From NCBI GenBank assembly GCA_023424865.1, contig JAFADM010000134.1, positions 1 through 39,990 on the forward strand: a stretch of DNA of 39,990 bases, given 5' to 3'. Shown here piece by piece: positions 8,373 to 16,497 of the stretch. The notes beneath the pieces are model-generated. The model did not search any database and was not told the origin of the DNA. It saw nothing but the letters and a program-made list of their open reading frames with translations. Source of the DNA: Bacillota bacterium (lineage in GTDB: Bacteria; Bacillota_A; Clostridia; DSM-8532). Numbering within the stretch: position 1 is the first letter of the stretch; every line of letters starts with the position of its first letter. Made by a program: the position numbers and the translations under genes.

Positions 8373-11300
8373 ATGCCTGAACATATCCTGCGCCTTGACG
8401 ACAAGCTGAAGCATCACAGCTATCAATGGCCTCAAACGCTTTTAACCTTTCCGCTCAATGCCCTGACGGAAGAGGAAAATATAAACGGCATCCAACAGGG
8501 AGGGGAGGAAAATGTCACTAACAGCACCCCTATTCTTCTTGATGAAGAGGGAAAGGCTCAGCCCTTTCAGATGGACGGAGAAAATCTCTGTCTTTTAAGT
8601 GATCTACCTGTTGGAACAACTAAAATATGGAAATTGGTTAAAGGTGAAAGAATAGAAAATTACCCCGGCCAGAAAAAGATAGCATTCCCCGAGGGAGAAC
8701 ATATCCTTTTAACCACCGACAGGCTGGAGCTCCGTATTGCTTCTGCCATGCCCAAAAAAGTAGAAGAGGGCTATTCGCTTTTTAAGCTGACTGCACCGGA
8801 TGAAAAAGGCGGTACCTACGGCTGTGAGGCTGTGCTTGAAACACAGAAGGAGCCGGCAGGCTTTTCTGCTGAAATTTTGAAAAACGGCAGCCTGTTTTCA
8901 GATTGTACCCTTAACCTGTCCTTTAAGGATGGAGCCCTATATACCCTGGGGCTTCGTTTAACTCAAGGCATGGAGTTTGCCGATCTGGATGAGAAAACGG
9001 AAGGCTTCGGGAAGGAGGAGGGGCGGCTTACCCTCAGGTGGTTCGACTTTTCACCGGATAAACGCTTCTGCCAATTCCGAGGCTGCGAAAAAATAGATAC
9101 CTATAATGACGGCGAGCTGCTTCCTGTAAAGGTTCTTCCCTATGCCAGCTGGGTCAGCTGGTGGGATGCCAAGGCGGTTTCCTTTACCGACACCAGCCTC
9201 CAAAGGAGTGCCGGTGTTTTTGTCAGGAAAGCGGGGGAATGGAATAACGGACAGTATCCTCTTTGGGGCAGCCCGGAGGAAATGGCCCTTACCTTTAGCT
9301 GGAACAGCAGGGCGCTTGCTTTCCGTTACCCCCTGGTTAACGGCATAAGAAGTACGGCCATTGCTCTTTTTGATGCTGGCAGGGATGAAGCTGCCAGGCG
9401 GGGCAGGGAGGCAAGCTCCTCCAAGTCGGGAGAGCAGACCGGTTATATTGACTCACTCTATTTTTATTATGAGTTTTTAAACCTTAATAAGGTCAAGGAC
9501 TGGGTGCTGCGCTGGGACGAGGACAAAAAGGCCTATCCAAGGCACTTCCCCAAAGAAACCCTTCCCGAGGCCGGCGTGGAGATGTGGCATTACGGCATTT
9601 ACAAGAAACCCTTTACCCCGGCCTTTATGGAGGATGTTATCTACCGGCTTTCCGCCAACATGAACCGGCTTTGGGAGGCGGGGCCTGTTTCCGCCCGTGA
9701 GTTTTTTTGCTGGGTTTATGCTTTCGATATGGCAGCTCCGGCCATGACTCAGGAGCAGTTTGACGACATGAAAGCCTGCTGCGCCTTTATGGCCTACGCC
9801 CATGGGGATGAAAACTTTATGCCTGTTGAAAATATGCTGGCAGGCCACCCTAATTTCCTCGCGGATGCCCGGTCGGTGCCTGCCCTGATGGCAAGCCTTT
9901 TTCCATCCCATCCCCATGCCACGGCCTGGGTGGATCAGTTTGAGCAGGCCATGGCCAGAAACATGAAATACCATACCCGTCCTGAGGTTAAGGCCTGGGG
10001 CTCCCAGGGCGGCCGCTGGACGGAGAATCTGGGCTGCTACAATTTCGCCGCGCTGGTACCCATGATGAAAACGGCGGGACTGGTGTATAAAACCTTTGGA
10101 AGCAATGTTTCGGCTTATCCCAACTTAAAGAAATGGGCTTCTTATATGATTGATTCCCTTACCGCCCCGGTGGACGGCAGGCGCACTTATCCGCCCCAGG
10201 GGGCCCACAGCGGCGCACACCGGGATCCTTTGGGTACGGTGGATGCTACAATGCTTTTAGCGGAGCGGCTTAAGGCTTACGATCCCTTATTGTCCGAATA
10301 CCTTATGTACCTTTGTCCCCCGGATGCCCCGGCTTTTGAAGAACGGCGGGCAAACGCCAATATTTATAAGGCTTTGCACGATAAGGCATTCATCGAAAAC
10401 AAGGGGACAAAACCGCCTCTCAAATCTGTTAAATACACGGGCTACGGCTTTGTGCTAAGAGCCTCCGTACATGAGGAAAGCGAGGTCTCCGTCCATCTCC
10501 AGCAAATTGACGAGGGCCCCAATTACCGCTGGGGCAGAGCGGGACAGGGGGGCTGCGGCGTTATTTACTATAATGCCCGGGGCTGCCGCTACAGCTATAA
10601 CCGGCCGGAGGATGTGGGGGACGCAAACATGGGTGATGTCCAGGCCTGCTGCAATTTTGGCGTGCTTGTAGGCCACGAGTACCGAAGCGTTGGCCGTAAT
10701 GATCTCACAGAGCCCCTTTTGGATCTGGGCTTTGCCAAATACGCAAAGATTAATGCCGGTCCCTGGTCCCAGCCCTTTTACCGTTCACGAAGCGTGCTGT
10801 TAAGCGGCGACGACTATATTATTATTCATGACAGTGTGGGTGATATGCGGGTGCGGGGCCGGTTCTCCTGGTTTGTAAAGGAAGGGGAGCCCTTTCCCTC
10901 CATAGCCCAGCTTAAGCCGGGAGTTGAAGGGAAAAAGGTTCGTCCCGGCCCGCCTGCCGACGGGATTGAAGAAACCGATGACCATGGCCGGAGATCTTCA
11001 GGCAGGGTCTATGACGGAAGCGGGGATTTTCTCACTCTGGTATCCCATCGAAGCATCAACTGCGACTACAACAGCTATACCCGTAAAACGGATTATGGAG
11101 CGGAATTTAAGATGCAGGGCCGTACGGATTACATTTTCAAGGACAGCGGCCATATTCATTTTTCGGATAATTTTTCATCCTTCACCGGCTATACCGGACT
11201 GGTTAGAATCTATGGCACCAGTAAGGCGGAGGCGGCTGTTTTTGAAGGAACCACGGTAGGCGCTCTTGGGATTGTGGCAAGCATAGAGCCAATAGCCATA

Positions 11301-12266
11301 AAGCCCTCAGCAGAAAGGGAAAAGGGCGAAAGCAAAGCCCCGAAAGGCGGAGCCTTGTCCTTTGTCTTGAATAAAGGAAGACTGTCGGGTAAGGTCATTT
11401 GCCATGAGGCTTCAAGAATTGAATTTAAGTGCGAGAAGAAAGAAGCAGTATGGGAGACATTTACCCTTTATGTGGATGGCCTTCCCCTGGCTCCTGCCGC
11501 CAGAGAGGAAAGCGGCTTTGCTTTCGAGCTTCAGCAGGGAAGCTATACCTGGGAGTGGACCGATAGCCTGCCCGCCCCTCTTCAAAGTGAAATCCTTTCT
11601 GCCGTGGTGGCTTCGGGAGAAGTGGAAGCGGTCTGGATGCCCCTTGCAGGAGCTGAGGCTTATGCCGTGGAGCAAAGCACGGACAACGGAAGCACCTGGG
11701 ATGTTATTACCGAATCGGCAAAGGAAAACAGGATTGCCGTCCGTGGCCTTAAAAACGGCTCAAAGCTTCATTTGAGAGTGTGCGGCGTTAACCGTGATCA
11801 TAAAGGGCCCTGGTCTTCGGAATATCCGGTGTATGTTACACAGGCTGTTCCCCAAAGTCCGGAGGGGCTGAAGCTTCGCTTTCTTGGGGGTCCGGAAGGC
11901 AGCAAACGCTTTGAAATGACCTGGGGAAGGCTTCTGGGAGTGAAAAGCTACAGGCTCTATAGAAGGCCTGTGGAAAAGGATAACGCTGCCGGATCCTCCT
12001 TTGAGCTTATCTATGAAGGTACGGACTGTGTGTTTGTCGATGTAACGGAGAAGGATAAGGTATGGGAGTATGGGGTAAGCGCTGTTAACGCAAACGGAGA
12101 AGGTTCTCTTTCTGAAGTAAGGGATACGGCCCCTGGCGGACTTGCCTTCTGGGATCCGGAGCCGGATCGTTTGTTCAAGCGCTATGCCTTAAGCCATGAA
12201 TACGGCTATAACGGCTATAATCACTGGGATAGAGGCCCCGGCCTTTTACCCGATTATCCCATTTAA
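8373..12266 (+). CDS. Heparinase II/III-like polysaccharide lyase or hydrolase with two C-terminal FN3 domains
   Basis: A very large protein of 1297 residues. I chose the ATG at 8373 because AAAGGAGG lies 5 nt before it; an in-frame ATG at 8325 has no ribosome site. The layout suggests an N-terminal beta domain (1-300), an alpha/alpha toroid (about 330-690) with the motif WGSQGGRWTENLGCYN near residue 542, then an antiparallel beta-sandwich (about 690-1050) opening YGFVLRAS. This is the general plan of heparinase II/III-like and alginate-lyase-like enzymes. Two fibronectin-III-like domains follow (about 1070-1160 and 1165-1260). There is no signal peptide, which is unusual for an FN3 protein. 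It sits with a GH42-like enzyme and a sugar importer, so it probably trims imported oligosaccharides. I cannot assign a CAZy family. Confidence 0.55.
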   Translation: MPEHILRLDDKLKHHSYQWPQTLLTFPLNALTEEENINGIQQGGEENVTNSTPILLDEEGKAQPFQMDGENLCLLSDLPVGTTKIWKLVKGERIENYPGQKKIAFPEGEHILLTTDRLELRIASAMPKKVEEGYSLFKLTAPDEKGGTYGCEAVLETQKEPAGFSAEILKNGSLFSDCTLNLSFKDGALYTLGLRLTQGMEFADLDEKTEGFGKEEGRLTLRWFDFSPDKRFCQFRGCEKIDTYNDGELLPVKVLPYASWVSWWDAKAVSFTDTSLQRSAGVFVRKAGEWNNGQYPLWGSPEEMALTFSWNSRALAFRYPLVNGIRSTAIALFDAGRDEAARRGREASSSKSGEQTGYIDSLYFYYEFLNLNKVKDWVLRWDEDKKAYPRHFPKETLPEAGVEMWHYGIYKKPFTPAFMEDVIYRLSANMNRLWEAGPVSAREFFCWVYAFDMAAPAMTQEQFDDMKACCAFMAYAHGDENFMPVENMLAGHPNFLADARSVPALMASLFPSHPHATAWVDQFEQAMARNMKYHTRPEVKAWGSQGGRWTENLGCYNFAALVPMMKTAGLVYKTFGSNVSAYPNLKKWASYMIDSLTAPVDGRRTYPPQGAHSGAHRDPLGTVDATMLLAERLKAYDPLLSEYLMYLCPPDAPAFEERRANANIYKALHDKAFIENKGTKPPLKSVKYTGYGFVLRASVHEESEVSVHLQQIDEGPNYRWGRAGQGGCGVIYYNARGCRYSYNRPEDVGDANMGDVQACCNFGVLVGHEYRSVGRNDLTEPLLDLGFAKYAKINAGPWSQPFYRSRSVLLSGDDYIIIHDSVGDMRVRGRFSWFVKEGEPFPSIAQLKPGVEGKKVRPGPPADGIEETDDHGRRSSGRVYDGSGDFLTLVSHRSINCDYNSYTRKTDYGAEFKMQGRTDYIFKDSGHIHFSDNFSSFTGYTGLVRIYGTSKAEAAVFEGTTVGALGIVASIEPIAIKPSAEREKGESKAPKGGALSFVLNKGRLSGKVICHEASRIEFKCEKKEAVWETFTLYVDGLPLAPAAREESGFAFELQQGSYTWEWTDSLPAPLQSEILSAVVASGEVEAVWMPLAGAEAYAVEQSTDNGSTWDVITESAKENRIAVRGLKNGSKLHLRVCGVNRDHKGPWSSEYPVYVTQAVPQSPEGLKLRFLGGPEGSKRFEMTWGRLLGVKSYRLYRRPVEKDNAAGSSFELIYEGTDCVFVDVTEKDKVWEYGVSAVNANGEGSLSEVRDTAPGGLAFWDPEPDRLFKRYALSHEYGYNGYNHWDRGPGLLPDYPI

Positions 12267-12285
12267 ATGCCCCTGAATTTTAATA

Positions 12286-12312
12286 TTGCTTTATTCTGCC
12301 ATGTGCTACAAT
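12286..12312 (+). promoter_or_regulatory. Promoter of the acetyltransferase gene
   Basis: TTGCTT (12286-12291) and TACAAT (12307-12312) are 15 bp apart, and TGC just before the -10 gives an extended -10. The short spacer is compensated by that TG. It lies 43 nt before the start codon and downstream of the stop of the large enzyme, so the acetyltransferase is likely its own transcription unit. Confidence 0.5.
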
Positions 12313-12354
12313 GAGATCGTTAAATAATATACTTATGCTAGAGGGTGGTAAAAT

Positions 12355-12792
12355 ATGGAGGTCAAGCTTAGAGAAATAGACAGAAGCACATGGCTGAAAT
12401 GCTGCAATTTAAAGGTAGCTTCCAATCAGAAAAGCTTTGTTGCACCCAACACCTATTCCCTGGCTCAGGCTGCCTATGAACCGGATACCTATCCCATGGG
12501 CATCTTTTCCGACAATGATTTGGTTGGTTTTCTGATGTGGGATTTTGACGGCGATGAAGGCGTATGGGAAATGTGCAGGCTCATGGTGGATGAAAAGCAT
12601 CAGGGAAAGGGTATCGGCAAAGCGGCTGTTCAAAAGCTTTTAGAGCTGGTAACCAATAAAATCGGTCCTGTTCTGTTTTATACAAGCGCAGAACCCGAAA
12701 ACGCGGAGGCCATCGGCTTGTATGAAAAACTGGGCTTTCAAAAGACGGGTAAGGTTATAGGCGGGGAAGTTGTGCTTGCAAAGCAGCTGTGA
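12355..12792 (+). CDS. GNAT-family N-acetyltransferase
   Basis: A 145-residue GNAT enzyme that should transfer an acetyl group from acetyl-CoA. The acetyl-CoA loop is clear as RLMVDEKHQGKGIGKAA (about residues 79-95), and the C-terminal motif NAEAIGLYEKLGFQKTG is typical of the fold. Overall order and length resemble spermine/spermidine acetyltransferases such as BltD, but the acceptor cannot be fixed from sequence. GAGGGTGG lies 6 nt before the ATG. It has its own promoter and a strong terminator, so it is monocistronic and probably unrelated to the sugar genes around it. Confidence 0.88.
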   Translation: MEVKLREIDRSTWLKCCNLKVASNQKSFVAPNTYSLAQAAYEPDTYPMGIFSDNDLVGFLMWDFDGDEGVWEMCRLMVDEKHQGKGIGKAAVQKLLELVTNKIGPVLFYTSAEPENAEAIGLYEKLGFQKTGKVIGGEVVLAKQL

Positions 12793-12820
12793 TTCCAAAA
12801 AGTTGTTAATAAAACCAGAT

Positions 12821-12848
12821 AAAGGGCTTCCACCAGGAAGCCTTTTTT
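12821..12848 (+). terminator. Rho-independent terminator of the acetyltransferase gene
   Basis: GGCTTCC (12825-12831) and GGAAGCC (12836-12842) form a perfect 7-bp stem with an ACCA loop, followed by TTTTTT. The As before the stem extend the pairing. It starts 28 nt after the acetyltransferase stop. Confidence 0.9.
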
Positions 12849-12876
12849 AAATACTCCTGTCAGGCTGTCGCCCTAC

Positions 12877-12920
12877 TTTCACCGGAAAAGATATGCTAAA
12901 ATAGACAGGACGTCTTCCTG
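12877..12920 (+). promoter_or_regulatory. Extended -10 promoter and small dyad before the sensor regulator
   Basis: TAAAAT at 12897-12902 is preceded by TGC, an extended -10; a clear -35 is missing (TTTCAC at 12877-12882 is only 14 bp away). Directly downstream, CAGGA-CGTCT-TCCTG (12906-12920) is an inverted repeat at the expected transcription start. It could be an autoregulatory operator of the next gene. Confidence 0.45.
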
Positions 12921-12955
12921 AGAGAATCCTCAATGTCATTTTGGAGGCAGCGTTT

Positions 12956-14068
12956 ATGAAGCCTAAAACGATTCCTGTACTGGCTGAGCCCGCCTATCTT
13001 TCCTCACGCTGGGGAAAGGAAATACTGCTTGCCTTGAGACAGGAAGCGGCCAGACATGATTCCAGTGTCTCACTTTTGGAGGAAGTCTTTCCGAAATCTC
13101 TGGAAGACCCCTTCTACATTCTTGTTCTGGGGTCGGATCAGGTGTGGATAGACAGTGCTGTGGACAAGGTAAGGAAAGAGGGCGGAAGGCCTCTTCTTAT
13201 ATGCTCCCATCCCCCGGATTCCATGGAAAGCCTCTGTATCGTGGCTCCCGACCGGGCCGGGATGACCACTGCCATCATGGACTATCTTGCCCGGGCGGGA
13301 AGGCGGCGTACGGCACTCTTCGGCTTTAATCCCTGCTCTGCCTCGGACCTTTTGAGAGAAAGAGTCTATTTTGAAAATATAAACCGGTTTGGTTTAATTA
13401 CCGAGCCTGAAGATGTGTACCTTAACGACGGCTCCCTGACGGATTGCTTTGCCCGGTTCATCCCTGTGGCCTGCCGCTATAACTCGGTACTGTGCAGCAA
13501 CGATGCCGCTGCCGTATTCTTTATGAAGGCGGCCCGGGATTATTCGTTAAGGATACCGGAGGACCTCTTTCTCATAGGCAACGGGAATACAAAAATGGGG
13601 AACCTTATGAGCCCCGGCCTCACAACCGTTACCCTTAATTATGATGAGGTGGGGCGTCATGCGGTCACCCTCTTTCACTATCTTTCAAGGCATCCGGCCA
13701 TTGGCGCCATGTATGCCTCTGTTTCCTGCAAAATCATACCCCGTGGCAGTACCGGGTTTTTTGAGCCGGGTGAGGAGAAGGAAGCCCTGGGGCCGAAAAA
13801 CGGCGCGCCTGAGGATCCTTTTTTCAGGGATCCGGAGGTGCGTCACTTCTTTGTTCTGGAAAACCTTCTCAACAGCTGTGACAGCGTGGACATGGGGATT
13901 CTTGCCGGGCTTACCGGAAAAACGCCTTATGACAGGCTGGCCGATGAGCTTCATATCTCCGTTCATACGTTAAAGTACCGGCTTAAAAAAATCTTTTCCT
14001 CTGTGGGCGTAAAAACCCGTGAGGAGTTTCTCGAGCTAATCAGGCCTTATCCCCTGATTCTTTCATAA
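12956..14068 (+). CDS. Transcriptional regulator: LacI-type sugar-sensor domain with C-terminal helix-turn-helix
   Basis: A 370-residue protein. The ATG at 12956 is preferred because GGAGG lies 8 nt upstream; a TTG at 12941 overlaps that ribosome site. Residues 1-270 look like the periplasmic-binding-protein fold of LacI-family regulators, including the late motif PGLTTVTLNYDEVGRHAVTLF, but the usual N-terminal LacI DNA-binding domain is absent. Instead, the last 60 residues contain RLADELHISVHTLKYRLKKIF, a LuxR/GerE-like helix-turn-helix. So the sensor comes first and the DNA-binding part last. It precedes the SDR, dehydratase and GH16 genes and probably controls them in response to a sugar. 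The ligand and target sites are unknown. Confidence 0.75.
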   Translation: MKPKTIPVLAEPAYLSSRWGKEILLALRQEAARHDSSVSLLEEVFPKSLEDPFYILVLGSDQVWIDSAVDKVRKEGGRPLLICSHPPDSMESLCIVAPDRAGMTTAIMDYLARAGRRRTALFGFNPCSASDLLRERVYFENINRFGLITEPEDVYLNDGSLTDCFARFIPVACRYNSVLCSNDAAAVFFMKAARDYSLRIPEDLFLIGNGNTKMGNLMSPGLTTVTLNYDEVGRHAVTLFHYLSRHPAIGAMYASVSCKIIPRGSTGFFEPGEEKEALGPKNGAPEDPFFRDPEVRHFFVLENLLNSCDSVDMGILAGLTGKTPYDRLADELHISVHTLKYRLKKIFSSVGVKTREEFLELIRPYPLILS

Positions 14069-14186
14069 AGGACAATCAGCTCAGTAGTCGAAGCTTTCAC
14101 CTGTCAAGTATAAATTTTTGGAGAAATTCCTCCACCGTATTCTCCTTGCCCCGGCAGATACCTTCTTCTAAAATGAGGGTGTCAGG

Positions 14187-14208
14187 GGTATGCCCCAAGG
14201 GGCATGCC
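14187..14208 (+). promoter_or_regulatory. Inverted repeat before the SDR gene
   Basis: GGTATGCCCC (14187-14196) and GGGGCATGCC (14199-14208) are 10-base arms with one mismatch and an AA centre. It lies 39 nt before the SDR start and has no T-run, so it is not a normal terminator. It may be an operator, possibly for the neighbouring LacI-like regulator, or a leader hairpin. I see no clear promoter in the 179-nt gap. Confidence 0.45.
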
Positions 14209-14247
14209 TTCCGGGCGGCATAAGTAAGTGTGAAGGGCGGAGTGACA

Positions 14248-15000
14248 ATGTTTGATTTGGCAGGCAAATGCGCCTTGGTCACCGGATCCTCCAGGGGGAT
14301 CGGCAGGGGTATCGCGTTGAGTCTTGCGAAAGCCGGAGCCGATATCGTTCTCAACAGCGCAAGCTGCCTTGAGGATGCCGTTAAGGTTGGGGGTGAAGTG
14401 GAAGCTCTGGGAAGAAAAGCCCTGGCGGTTAAGGCGGATGTAAGCCGGAAGGAAGAGGTTGATACACTTTTTGAGGATATTATGGGGCGTTTCGGGCGTC
14501 TTGATATTCTCATAAATAACGCGGGCACCTCCCAGCCCAGGGATATTTTCTCCATTACGGAGGAGGATTGGGACAGAATTCTTGCCATTAACCTTAAAAG
14601 CGGCTACCTGTGCTCGAAAAAAGCCATGGAAATCATGAAGGAGCAAATGGCGGGCAGGATTATTTTCATTTCATCGGTGGTCGGTGAAAGGGGCGCTCTC
14701 TTCGGACATCTTCATTATGCAGCCACAAAGAGCGGCCAGTTGGGAATGACTAAAACTCTGGCCAGAACGGGCGCTCCTTATAATATAACGGTCAATGCCA
14801 TTGCTCCCGGTATAATTGAAACTGAGCTGCTGTATAAAACCCATGGTGGGGAAGGGGTACGGGAGCTTGCCAAGTCCATTCCTCTGGGACTTGGAACCGT
14901 AGAAGATATTGGGGCGGCAGCGGTTTATCTTTCCAGCAATGAAGCCCGCTATGTAACGGGGGCGACGCTTGATGTCAACGGCGGTGCTCATTTCCGGTAG
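14248..15000 (+). CDS. Short-chain dehydrogenase/reductase (SDR)
   Basis: A 250-residue classical SDR that should oxidise or reduce a sugar, sugar acid or ketone with NAD(P). The cofactor loop TGSSRGIG is at residues 12-19 and NNAG at 90-93. The catalytic set is N115, S143, Y157 and K161 in YAATK. The start at 14248 keeps the usual 6-residue lead and has AAGGGCGG upstream; a GTG at 14230 overlaps that site. The sequence is FabG-like, but the neighbour is a galactonate-dehydratase-like enzyme, so a sugar 1-dehydrogenase or sugar-acid dehydrogenase is more likely than fatty-acid synthesis. The substrate is inferred from context only. Confidence 0.85.
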   Translation: MFDLAGKCALVTGSSRGIGRGIALSLAKAGADIVLNSASCLEDAVKVGGEVEALGRKALAVKADVSRKEEVDTLFEDIMGRFGRLDILINNAGTSQPRDIFSITEEDWDRILAINLKSGYLCSKKAMEIMKEQMAGRIIFISSVVGERGALFGHLHYAATKSGQLGMTKTLARTGAPYNITVNAIAPGIIETELLYKTHGGEGVRELAKSIPLGLGTVEDIGAAAVYLSSNEARYVTGATLDVNGGAHFR

Positions 15001-15074
15001 GCTCTGTTCCATTGGAAGGAAACAGGGGCGCCTGAGGCCCTATTCTTTTGAAAGGAAGCAGGATAATCAAGGTA

Positions 15075-15124
15075 CACACTTTAGAAAGAAGACAGGATTT
15101 TCATAGGCCTCACACTTTAGAAAG
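15075..15124 (+). repeat. Tandem imperfect repeat before the dehydratase gene
   Basis: CACACTTTAGAAAG occurs at 15075-15088 and again at 15111-15124, exactly 36 bp apart. In each case GATTTTCA follows, after 7 extra bases in the first copy. A decayed third copy (TTGAAAGGAAGCAGGA) lies just upstream. The last copy runs into the ribosome site of the dehydratase, so the duplication covers the translation start region. Confidence 0.7.
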
Positions 15125-15138
15125 GATTTTCAGGATTT

Positions 15139-16299
15139 ATGAAAATAACGGATGTTCGAACCTTTGTAGTGGACTGCTACCGCACCAATTGGGTTTTTGT
15201 AAAGGTGTATACGGATGAAGGCTTAACCGGAATCGGTGAGGGAACTCTGGAGTACAAGGAAAATGCCCTGGTGGGTGCCGTGGAGGATTTAAAGAGGTAT
15301 CTTGTGGGCAAGTCTCCCTTCAATATAGAGGCTCACTATCACGACATGGTGAGGGACGCTTACTGGCGGGGCGGTCCGGTGCTCATGTCCGCAGTAAGTG
15401 CCGTTGAAGCCGCTTTATGGGATATTAACGGAAAATCTCTGAATGTGCCCGTTCATCGCCTTTTTGGAGGAAAGGTGAGGGACAGGGTGAAAATCTATGT
15501 TAACGGCTGGTTCGCGGGTGCCCGGGAACCGAAGGAGTTTGCGGAAAAAGCCCGGGAAACGGTTAAAAGAGGCATTAAGGCCATGAAGTGGGATCCCTTC
15601 GGGAAGGCTTATCTCAGCCTCTCCAACGAGGAGCTGGACAAAGCCCTGCGCTGCATTGCTGCCGTCAGGGAGGCCGTGGGGGATAAGGTGGATCTCCTCA
15701 TTGAAGGTCACGGCAGATTTAATGTCCCTACGGCCATACGCATAGCAAAGGAGCTGGAGCCCTTTAAGCCCATGTTTTTTGAGGAACCCGTGCCTCCCGA
15801 CGAGCTGGACGCCCTGGCCAGGGTGAGGGAGAAGTCGCCGGTGGCCATTGCAGCAGGAGAGCGGCTTTACACCAGACATTCCTTCAGGGAGCTTATGGAG
15901 AAGCGGGCCGCAGACTATATCCAGCCTGATATCAGTCATGCGGGCGGCATACTGGAATGCCGGAAAATTGCGGCCATGGCAGAAACCGCTTATATTCCCT
16001 TTGCGCCTCACAATCCCAGCGGACCTGTGGCCAATGCCGCCACACTCCAGCTTGCAGCCTGCACTCCTAATTTTGAAATTCTGGAAATTATGATATCTGA
16101 TGTGGAATGGCGCAAAACCGTTACCAACGAGGACCTGGAGTACGAGGACGGCTTTATAAAAATTCCCGATAAGCCGGGGCTGGGCCTTGAGCTTAACGAG
16201 GAAGAGGCGTTGAAGTATCCTTATGCGGTTCATGATCTTCGTCATTATACAGGCAAGCTCACCGACATAAGGCCGGTTAAAACCGCAGTTTACTTTTAG
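15139..16299 (+). CDS. Mandelate racemase/enolase-superfamily sugar-acid dehydratase (galactonate dehydratase-like)
   Basis: A 386-residue member of the MR/MLE superfamily that should remove water from an aldonate to give a 2-keto-3-deoxy acid, with Mg2+. Likely metal ligands are E189 (IEGHGRF), E215 (FFEEPV) and E241 (AAGERLY). H191, D264 (PDISHAGG) and H291 (APHNPSGP) would be the catalytic histidines and their partner. RGGPVLMSA and the GERLYTR segment resemble E. coli DgoD closely, but HNPSGP replaces HCPLGP, so galactonate is only a guess among aldonates. With the SDR 138 nt upstream it could form an oxidative sugar route. No 2-keto-3-deoxy-acid kinase or aldolase is in the window. Confidence 0.85.
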   Translation: MKITDVRTFVVDCYRTNWVFVKVYTDEGLTGIGEGTLEYKENALVGAVEDLKRYLVGKSPFNIEAHYHDMVRDAYWRGGPVLMSAVSAVEAALWDINGKSLNVPVHRLFGGKVRDRVKIYVNGWFAGAREPKEFAEKARETVKRGIKAMKWDPFGKAYLSLSNEELDKALRCIAAVREAVGDKVDLLIEGHGRFNVPTAIRIAKELEPFKPMFFEEPVPPDELDALARVREKSPVAIAAGERLYTRHSFRELMEKRAADYIQPDISHAGGILECRKIAAMAETAYIPFAPHNPSGPVANAATLQLAACTPNFEILEIMISDVEWRKTVTNEDLEYEDGFIKIPDKPGLGLELNEEEALKYPYAVHDLRHYTGKLTDIRPVKTAVYF

Positions 16300-16330
16300 C
16301 GCTTAGTGCAAGAACACAGCTTGGGGTTTA

Positions 16331-16410
16331 AAGCTTTGAAGGGTTCTTAAACAGAGGAAGCTTAAGCTTTATCAGAAACGCAACTAGAAGCTCTGCTGCT
16401 TAAGCTTTAT
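16331..16410 (+). repeat. Three AAGCTTT repeats before the GH16 gene
   Basis: AAGCTTT occurs at 16331, 16364 and 16402. The last two share the 13-base string GCTTAAGCTTTAT (16360-16372 and 16398-16410, 38 bp apart). AAGCTTAAGCTT at 16358-16369 is a perfect 12-bp palindrome. They lie in the 198-nt gap before the GH16 gene, which has no clear promoter, and may be binding sites of a regulator. Confidence 0.55.
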
Positions 16411-16497
16411 TGAATTTTCCATTAATATGGTGAACTGTTTATTATGGTACTTAATAATTGAGTATAGGATAGGCAAGTATGAAAGGGAGAAAGCATT

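Noticed and set aside
14085..14114. TATAAA-like -10 after the LacI-like regulator gene
   Set aside because: No acceptable -35 at a normal distance; not called as a promoter.
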